Shown here: positions 58,631 through 64,000 of the stretch, piece after piece
Numbering within the stretch: the stretch's first letter is position 1
Layout: every line of letters begins with the position of its first letter
DNA from: Sediminicola sp037203765
Lineage (GTDB): Bacteria; Bacteroidota; Bacteroidia; Flavobacteriales; Flavobacteriaceae
Direction: 5' to 3'
Assembly (NCBI RefSeq): GCF_037203765.1
Contig: NZ_JBBCAS010000002.1
Coordinates: forward strand, 124,001 to 188,000
Length of the DNA stretch: 64,000 bases
Program-made: the position numbers and the translations under genes
Notes under the pieces: model-generated
Seen by the model: the letters and a program-made list of their open reading frames with translations, nothing else
The model's database searches: none
Told to the model about the DNA's origin: nothing

Positions 58631-60931
58631 GTGAAAGTTTGTATTGCAGAAAAACCTAGTGTTGCAAGGGAAATTGCCGCTGTTCTTGGTGCTAATACCA
58701 AGCATGATGGATACTTTGAAGGGAATGGATATGCCGTGACCTTCACTTTTGGACATTTATGTACCCTATATGAGCCCAATGATTATAAAGCCCATTGGAA
58801 GAGTTGGGACCTGAACAATCTCCCCATGTTGCCGGAGAAATTTGAGACCAAGGTGGTAGAAAATTCAGGTATCCAAAAACAGTTCAAGATTGTCAAAAAA
58901 TTGTTTGAACAGGCCGAGGTAGTCATCAACTGTGGGGATGCAGGCCAGGAAGGTGAGCTGATACAGCGTTGGGTAATGCACCAGGCCAATTATAAGGGGG
59001 AGGTCAAACGTCTATGGATCTCCTCTCTGACCACAGAGGCCATTAAGGAAGGATTCAACAATTTAAGATCGTCCAAGTCTTATGATAATTTGTACTATGC
59101 CGGATTTTCCAGAGCCATAGGAGACTGGTTATTGGGAATGAACGCCACTAGATTATACACCCTAAAACACGGGGGATATAAGCAAATGCTTTCCGTAGGG
59201 CGGGTCCAAACGCCAACATTGGCCATGGTGGTCAACAGACATAAGGAGATTGAGAATTTTCAGCCCCTACCCTATTGGGAATTGCAGACGATGTATAGGG
59301 AGACCTTGTTCAGTTATGAAGAAGGAAGGTTCTTAAAAATGGAAGATGGGGAGGCCATGGCCGAAAAGGTAAAGGGGGAAGATTTTGAAATTGTATCCAT
59401 AAGCAAAAAAAAAGGGAAGGAATACGCCCCAAAATTGTTCGATCTTACTGGGCTTCAAGTGTATTGCAACACCAAATTTGGATATACCGCAGAGGATACC
59501 CTTAAAATGGTGCAGAAATTATATGAGCAAAAAGTGGTTACCTACCCTAGAGTGGACACCACATTTTTGCCCAATGATGTTTATCCCAAGGTTCCAGGTA
59601 TTCTTCAAAAACTCACTAATTATTCAGAGCATACCCAACATATACTTGGAAAAAAAATACGGAAGTCGCCCAAGGTCTTTAATGATAGTAAGGTAACAGA
59701 CCATCATGCCATTATTCCTACCGGCATCCAAATGAAATTACAATACAACCAACAACAGGTATATGATGCCATCGTGAAACGCTTCATTGCCGTTTTTTAT
59801 GAAGATTGTCAGGTTGCAAATACCACTGTTCTAGGACAGGTAGCTGACATTGCCTTTAAAACGACAGGGAAGGAAATACTATCGAAAGGTTGGAAAGTTG
59901 TTTTTGAAAATCCAGAAACCAAAACCAAAGAGACGGGCATCTTACCAACTTTTGTAAAGGGTGAAAAAGGACCACATGAACCCTCGTTTTTGGAAAAACA
60001 GACCAAAGCCCCCAAACAGTTTACGGAGGCTACCTTGTTGCGTGCCATGGAAACCGCAGGGAAACAGGTTGATGATGATGAAATGAGGGAGCTGATGAAG
60101 GAGAATGGAATTGGGCGCCCTTCTACACGAGCGAACATTATAGAGACCTTATTTCGCAGGAAATATATCAAAAGGAACAAAAAGCAAGTGCTCCCCACCC
60201 CAACAGGAATTCAGCTTATCGATACCATTCAAAACGATTTGTTGAAATCTGCCGAACTTACGGGCCAATGGGAAAAGCAGTTGAAGGATATTGAAAAGGG
60301 AACATTCCATGCAGCTACCTTTATTGCCAATATGAAAAAGATGGTCGATGAATTGGTCTATGAGGTTAGAAGTGAGACCACCAGGGCCAATATTTCACAT
60401 ACCATCAGCATCCAAGCACCTAAAGCTACCGATGATGTTCCCAAAAAAAAGGGACTCGTTGGGGTGTCCTGTCCTAAATGCAAAGAGGGCACTATGTTAA
60501 AGGGAAAAATGGCTTATGGATGCAGCGGCTATAAGAAGGGATGTAAGTTTATGTTGCCCTTTGCCTTTAGAGATAAAAAGATATCGGAAAAGCAATGGCT
60601 TCGATTGCTTAAAAAAGGATGTACTGTAAATTTAAAGGGTTTTAAATCGGAAGATTCTGGAAACCAAGAACAGTATGAAGGCCTAATTCGATTCAACGAA
60701 GCATTTGAGTTGGTTTTTGAAGCCAAAAAAGAAACTAAACAGATCCCGGACAAACTTACGTGCCCGAAATGTAGGATAGGCACGGTAATTAAAGGAAAGT
60801 CGGCCTATGGATGCAGTGCCTATAAAAGCGGTTGTGATTTTAGGTTTAGTTTTGCGGAAATCAAGCAGCGGGCGGCGAACAGGCCATTGACCAAAGAATT
60901 GGTGTTCTCCATTATGCATGAAGGGTTTTAA
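58631..60931 (+). CDS. topB: DNA topoisomerase III (type IA)
   Basis: The 766-residue type IA topoisomerase has the TOPRIM domain at the N-terminus (KVCIAEKPSVAREIAAVLG with the catalytic Glu; INCGDAGQEGELIQRW holding the acidic DxDxE-like pair). The catalytic Tyr305 lies in VVTYPRVDTTFL and ENGIGRPSTRANIIETLF is conserved. The C-terminus carries two copies of a four-Cys zinc-binding module, LTCPKCRIGTVIKGKSAYGC and its upstream partner SCPKCKEGTMLKGKMAYGC. It relaxes and decatenates DNA. The start is GTG. The homologue is usually called TopB; mobile-element-borne TraE-like copies exist, but its neighbours look chromosomal. Confidence 0.92.
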   Translation: MKVCIAEKPSVAREIAAVLGANTKHDGYFEGNGYAVTFTFGHLCTLYEPNDYKAHWKSWDLNNLPMLPEKFETKVVENSGIQKQFKIVKKLFEQAEVVINCGDAGQEGELIQRWVMHQANYKGEVKRLWISSLTTEAIKEGFNNLRSSKSYDNLYYAGFSRAIGDWLLGMNATRLYTLKHGGYKQMLSVGRVQTPTLAMVVNRHKEIENFQPLPYWELQTMYRETLFSYEEGRFLKMEDGEAMAEKVKGEDFEIVSISKKKGKEYAPKLFDLTGLQVYCNTKFGYTAEDTLKMVQKLYEQKVVTYPRVDTTFLPNDVYPKVPGILQKLTNYSEHTQHILGKKIRKSPKVFNDSKVTDHHAIIPTGIQMKLQYNQQQVYDAIVKRFIAVFYEDCQVANTTVLGQVADIAFKTTGKEILSKGWKVVFENPETKTKETGILPTFVKGEKGPHEPSFLEKQTKAPKQFTEATLLRAMETAGKQVDDDEMRELMKENGIGRPSTRANIIETLFRRKYIKRNKKQVLPTPTGIQLIDTIQNDLLKSAELTGQWEKQLKDIEKGTFHAATFIANMKKMVDELVYEVRSETTRANISHTISIQAPKATDDVPKKKGLVGVSCPKCKEGTMLKGKMAYGCSGYKKGCKFMLPFAFRDKKISEKQWLRLLKKGCTVNLKGFKSEDSGNQEQYEGLIRFNEAFELVFEAKKETKQIPDKLTCPKCRIGTVIKGKSAYGCSAYKSGCDFRFSFAEIKQRAANRPLTKELVFSIMHEGF

Positions 60932-61020
60932 GGTCTGTCATTTTCATCTCTGGACATGGATCAGGAATTGTGGACCATACGGGAACTCGAAAGGACCAAG
61001 CCTTGGCAGGAAATGCGGTC

Positions 61021-62145
61021 CTATTTTGATGTGGCCAATTTTTGTAACATTTCGGTAGTACTGGTAACGATCCCTGCTGCTTCCGGTTGGTTGGTAAAAT
61101 TCACCACAATGGTGTAGTTGGGTTTGGGCATATGTACCCATACCGTACCCCAGAAACCAAAATGCACGTATCCTGTAATCCCCAAAACACCATCTTGGCC
61201 AAGTCCCATTCTGTAATCTTCAGATTCGGCACCATAAGGCAATGGTCCCGGGTCTTCCAACATGATCCGCAATGTTTCGGAATCCTTGTAAATTTCACCA
61301 TTGAACAAGGCGTCAAAGAAAACCGCCAAATCCTTGGTATTGGACGTAAGGCCCCCTCCCCCATAAAGATCAATGGTGTTATCCAACCCAGTAGCGTCAT
61401 AATTTCCAATATATCTATGTACAGGAGGCAGTAGCCCGGCAGGTGATTCTTCCAAACCTTCCATCCAGGTAGATTTGAGTCCCAATGCATCAAACTTTAA
61501 TAATTCACGAAGGGCCTGTGCCAAGTTTTGACCAGTACTATTTTCAATGATTTCTCCCAATAAGATATATCCTGTATCGCTATAGCCATATACTTCTCCA
61601 GGCAACCCTAAGGGGTCACCTGCTTCCATGGCAAACTCAAGTTGTTGGGTACGGGTCCATTTTTTAGTTGGATTTTTAAGGATACTATCTATATAGGAAG
61701 AATTGCCCTCTGCATAATCAAAAAGTCCGCTTCGATGTTGTAGGCATTGTTTTATGGTGATAATATCTGGGTCATAACCATCTGATTTTAGTAATTGATA
61801 ATGATGCTCTGAAATATATGCAGCAATGGAATCTTCAAGTTTTAACTTTTGTTCTTCTTGTAGTCGCAATATGGCAGAAGCCACAAAGGTTTTCGTAACA
61901 CTGGCTATTCTAAAGGGCTGTTCGGCTGATAGCTTATGCGTCTTCTCCTTACTGTCATAACCAGCAGCTCCGCTCCATGAAATATTCAAAGTCGGGGCCA
62001 AAACGGTCATGGATACACCCGATAGATTGTTGCTCTTTTTCTTTACGGCCTTATCCAAAATGACTTGGAATTTGGGATGTGCAGGGGTAGTCCTGCATCC
62101 CAAAAAGAAAAGTGATACGATCAGTACAAGAAAGAATGTTTTCAT
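61021..62145 (-). CDS. Beta-lactamase-fold serine hydrolase lipoprotein
   Basis: The 374-residue lipoprotein has lipobox SLFFLGC (Cys about 17). The class C beta-lactamase/DD-peptidase fold shows the nucleophile in RIASVTKTFVASAIL (SxxK), the YxN-like motif in YGYSDTGYILLG and the third-motif region near GYVHFGFWG. Such proteins act as esterases, peptidases or penicillin-binding enzymes; drug resistance cannot be inferred. It is monocistronic and converges on the topoisomerase gene with 89 bp between. Confidence 0.87.
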   Translation of the reverse strand: MKTFFLVLIVSLFFLGCRTTPAHPKFQVILDKAVKKKSNNLSGVSMTVLAPTLNISWSGAAGYDSKEKTHKLSAEQPFRIASVTKTFVASAILRLQEEQKLKLEDSIAAYISEHHYQLLKSDGYDPDIITIKQCLQHRSGLFDYAEGNSSYIDSILKNPTKKWTRTQQLEFAMEAGDPLGLPGEVYGYSDTGYILLGEIIENSTGQNLAQALRELLKFDALGLKSTWMEGLEESPAGLLPPVHRYIGNYDATGLDNTIDLYGGGGLTSNTKDLAVFFDALFNGEIYKDSETLRIMLEDPGPLPYGAESEDYRMGLGQDGVLGITGYVHFGFWGTVWVHMPKPNYTIVVNFTNQPEAAGIVTSTTEMLQKLATSK

Positions 62146-62393
62146 AGTGTTTGGATGTACAATAGAAGCTTACTCCAACCTGGTATTGCAGGAGGCTTTA
62201 AATATGTGAATTTAATAATTTGTTGTAAATAATAACCAAATATCAATAAATGACTGTATTTGAGCCTATTAAAAGGTGTTGTGATTATAAGTTATAACAC
62301 ACCGTTTATAGAAATAAATCGCCAATCTATACAAAATTCCTACCTTTTGCTGTTATTAATTCCTACTTTTAAGTGAACTCTAAATTTCAAGTT

Positions 62394-62564
62394 ATGATGT
62401 TAGCTATTGGCTCTTTTCAGGTAATGCTTATGATTTTTATGATCGTGGTGATTCCCATGGCTTTTTTTGTGTTCGGCTACATAGTGGGGCGCACCCAAAG
62501 TAAGAGTAAACATATTGACCGCTCCATTTTAAGGGAGAATTCCCCTTTGGGAAGCTCCTATTAA
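62394..62564 (+). CDS. Small single-span membrane protein
   Basis: The protein has 56 residues from ATG 62394; the frame also allows GTG at 62373 (seven extra residues). A long hydrophobic stretch (VMLMIFMIVVIPMAFFVFGY) is followed by a basic, Ser-rich cytoplasmic tail (RTQSKSKHIDRSIL). I do not recognise a family. It is followed by a strong terminator, which supports it as a real gene. Confidence 0.6.
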   Translation: MMLAIGSFQVMLMIFMIVVIPMAFFVFGYIVGRTQSKSKHIDRSILRENSPLGSSY

Positions 62565-62593
62565 TGATCAAGTATATGTTTCACAGTAATAAA

Positions 62594-62621
62594 AAAACCA
62601 TAAGATTTGCCTTATGGTTTT
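62594..62621. terminator. Bidirectional terminator between the small membrane gene and lpxD
   Basis: AAAACCATAAG (62594-62604) and CTTATGGTTTT (62611-62621) form a perfect 11-bp stem with a 6-nt loop and A/T tracts on both sides. It serves the two convergent genes. Confidence 0.85.
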
Positions 62622-62664
62622 ACATGGTCACTTAAAATATTTTTAATCTTTAGAAGCAATCGCC

Positions 62665-63657
62665 TTAATTCTTGGCCAACTTCCTTAGGGCTACCCATTG
62701 TTTCAACATTTCCCTTGAGTCACAAGCGGGATATCCCAGTACGGTTTTCCCGGCAGCTACATCGTTCATAACGCCGGAACCGGCACCAACCACAGCCCCG
62801 GATTCAATGACAGTATGGTCCTTTATGGAGGCACTTCCTCCTATCATCACACCATCTCCAAGGGTTACGGAACCAGCCAAACCACTATGGCCCGCCATGA
62901 TACAGAAACGCCCCATGACAGAATTGTGACCTATCTGGACCAAGTTGTCTATCTTACAACCGTCACCAATGATAGTGGAGCTAAATTTGCCCCGGTCTAC
63001 ACAGGAGTTCGATCCAATTTCAACGAGATTTCCGATGACCACGTTCCCTATTTGGGGTATTTTTACCAATCCCCTTCCATCATCGCTTGGGCGATATCCA
63101 AATCCGTCGGCTCCAATACTCACATTGGTATGGAAGATACATTGGGCTCCTATTTCGGTACGCTCACGGATAACTGTTCCTGACCAGATTACGGTCTGCG
63201 CACCTACGGAGGTGTCATCAAATATGGAAACATTGGGGTACAGTATTACCCCATCGAACAATGTTACATTTTTGCCAACGTAACAATGGGCTCCAATTTT
63301 TACGCCCTTGCCTATGATGGCCGAATCGTGGACCACTGCGGTTGGGTGTATGTCTATTTCAAATGGTGGAGGTCCCGGATCAAATTCCTCCAATAATTTG
63401 GCCATGGCCAAGTCTGCATTTTTTACCTTGATAAAGGCTCTTCCCTCACCTGGTTCTATTCGGATATTTTCATTGACGATTGCAGCACTTGCCTTTGAGG
63501 ACTCCCACAAACGCTCGTATTTGATACTGCCAATAAAGGTCATTTGATTTGGCTTGGCATTTTTTAGTTGTTCCAAGCCATCTATGTTTTGGGTGGTATT
63601 ACCTACCAGTTCCCCTTTTAAAATTGCATTTATTTCTTGAACGGAATATGATTTCAT
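62665..63657 (-). CDS. lpxD: UDP-3-O-acylglucosamine N-acyltransferase LpxD
   Basis: The 330-residue enzyme adds the second 3-hydroxyacyl chain in lipid A synthesis. The N-terminal uridine-binding domain is MKSYSVQEINAILKGELVGN and the NQMTFIGSIKYERL region. A left-handed beta-helix of hexapeptide repeats follows from about residue 105 (IGKGVKIGAHCYVGKNV onward), with the catalytic His in NLVQIGHNSVMG near residue 244, and then a C-terminal helix. The length is typical. It is monocistronic in the window, though in this lineage other lpx genes lie elsewhere. Confidence 0.95.
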   Translation of the reverse strand: MKSYSVQEINAILKGELVGNTTQNIDGLEQLKNAKPNQMTFIGSIKYERLWESSKASAAIVNENIRIEPGEGRAFIKVKNADLAMAKLLEEFDPGPPPFEIDIHPTAVVHDSAIIGKGVKIGAHCYVGKNVTLFDGVILYPNVSIFDDTSVGAQTVIWSGTVIRERTEIGAQCIFHTNVSIGADGFGYRPSDDGRGLVKIPQIGNVVIGNLVEIGSNSCVDRGKFSSTIIGDGCKIDNLVQIGHNSVMGRFCIMAGHSGLAGSVTLGDGVMIGGSASIKDHTVIESGAVVGAGSGVMNDVAAGKTVLGYPACDSREMLKQWVALRKLAKN

Positions 63658-63806
63658 TGATATTGTTTATGTGATAATTTTAGGTAAAGGTCTAAATATA
63701 GGTTTAATTTCATTTCGAAACCAAGTTGGTCTATTTTTTGGTGGTTTCCTTCTTTCAAATATTTCTTGGATCTGTTGCTTGCCAGACTGTGGAAAACAAT
63801 TGGACC

Positions 63807-63834
63807 GTAAAAAAAGAGGCCATGGCCTCTCTTT
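63807..63834 (-). terminator. Intrinsic terminator of the gene at the window's right edge
   Basis: AGAGGCCATGGCCTCT (63815-63830) is a perfect palindrome forming a 6-bp stem with a CATG loop. It is followed on the minus strand by a run of seven T, 41 bp beyond the stop at 63871. Confidence 0.8.
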
Positions 63835-63870
63835 AATTTCTTGTCTTTGGAAACTTCAGGTTTCTGCTTT

Positions 63871-64000
63871 TTAGTGTTCAAAAGATTTGTCCAATAGGGC
63901 TTTAAGTTCCTCCCAGGATTTTTCGTCCGCCTCCTTCTGGTAAGCCAAGGGCAGGTTAAACTTCTTACCCAAGGAATCTGCTTCTTTACTGGTAAAAGCG
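63871..64000 (-). CDS. C-terminal end of an unidentified protein (5' part outside window)
   Basis: Read from the window edge, the minus strand encodes 42 residues ending KALLDKSFEH and a TAA stop at 63871-63873. The segment (FTSKEADSLGKKFNLPLAYQ, then WEELKALLDKSF) is hydrophilic and probably helical. It is too short for a family call. A terminator follows, which supports it as a real gene end. Confidence 0.6.
   Translation of the reverse strand, partial: AFTSKEADSLGKKFNLPLAYQKEADEKSWEELKALLDKSFEH

Noticed and set aside
60957..61121. Short plus-strand ORF beginning MDQELWTIREL after the topoisomerase gene
   Set aside because: Most of it is antisense to the beta-lactamase-fold gene, and there is no promoter or conserved feature.
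63654..63881. Minus-strand 75-residue ORF between lpxD and the window edge
   Set aside because: It runs through the palindromic terminator at 63807-63834 and overlaps the end of the neighbouring gene.

Overview
The window looks like chromosomal DNA of a marine-type member of the Flavobacteriaceae (Bacteroidota). The evidence is the set of lineage-typical features: fused E1 alpha/beta 2-oxoacid dehydrogenase, DUF1835, DUF4251 and DUF6642-like proteins, lipoproteins with short lipoboxes, a BspA-repeat protein with a type IX secretion (T9SS) C-terminal domain, TAnnTTTG-type -7 promoter boxes, and few Shine-Dalgarno sites. I cannot name the genus. No rRNA, tRNA, CRISPR array or transposase gene was seen. 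Layout: (1) 1-10.8 kb is core housekeeping: mutS2 and ung fired from interlocked divergent promoters, a lone receiver protein, a nucleoside phosphorylase operon with an orphan cytoplasmic substrate-binding-fold protein, SUI1, a 2-oxoglutarate oxygenase, the E1 enzyme, and two lipoproteins (lipocalin-like, OmpA-like). (2) 10.85-16.65 kb is a compact seven-gene biosynthetic operon: FAD oxidoreductase, methyltransferase, type III polyketide synthase, FabL-type enoyl reductase, FabZ-like dehydratase, FabF-like ketosynthase and acyl carrier protein. It reads as a self-contained phenolic-lipid or alkylpyrone pathway with its own acyl-chain supply. (3) 16.7-18.8 kb holds TerC, HPF and an unknown small protein. 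(4) 18.8-22.9 kb is an AT-richer accessory island: a MarR-cupin-RidA operon with a clear operator, a 162-bp direct repeat, a DUF6642-like gene and a 53-bp tandem repeat array. (5) 22.9-30.8 kb carries a Crp/Fnr regulator with an acyl-CoA desaturase, a KefC/KefF-like pair, an SDR, a His/Glu-repeat lipoprotein, a transglutaminase lipoprotein and a 5'-truncated metallopeptidase remnant. (6) 30.9-46.9 kb carries a histidine kinase/receiver pair, a Tat-exported molybdenum hydroxylase (IorA/IorB type), a stress protein, the large BspA-repeat surface protein with a co-translated lipoprotein, and a pseudouridine breakdown locus (BtpA, PsuK, PsuG) beside a pseudouridine synthase. (7) 47-56.1 kb is a run of minus-strand genes for amino-acid, peptide and acyl-CoA catabolism (exported Pcm, DUF1080, D-threonine-aldolase-like enzyme, GltS-like carrier, CocE/NonD hydrolase, acyl-CoA dehydrogenase, zinc-ribbon SDR lacking the catalytic Tyr). 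(8) 56.1-56.8 kb, which looks empty at first, holds three very short ORFs, two of them recognisable 28-residue paralogues, between a perfect dyad and a strong terminator. This is the most promising undescribed unit in the window. (9) 57-64 kb holds a secreted unknown protein, topoisomerase III, a beta-lactamase-fold lipoprotein, a tiny membrane protein, LpxD and the tail of one more gene.
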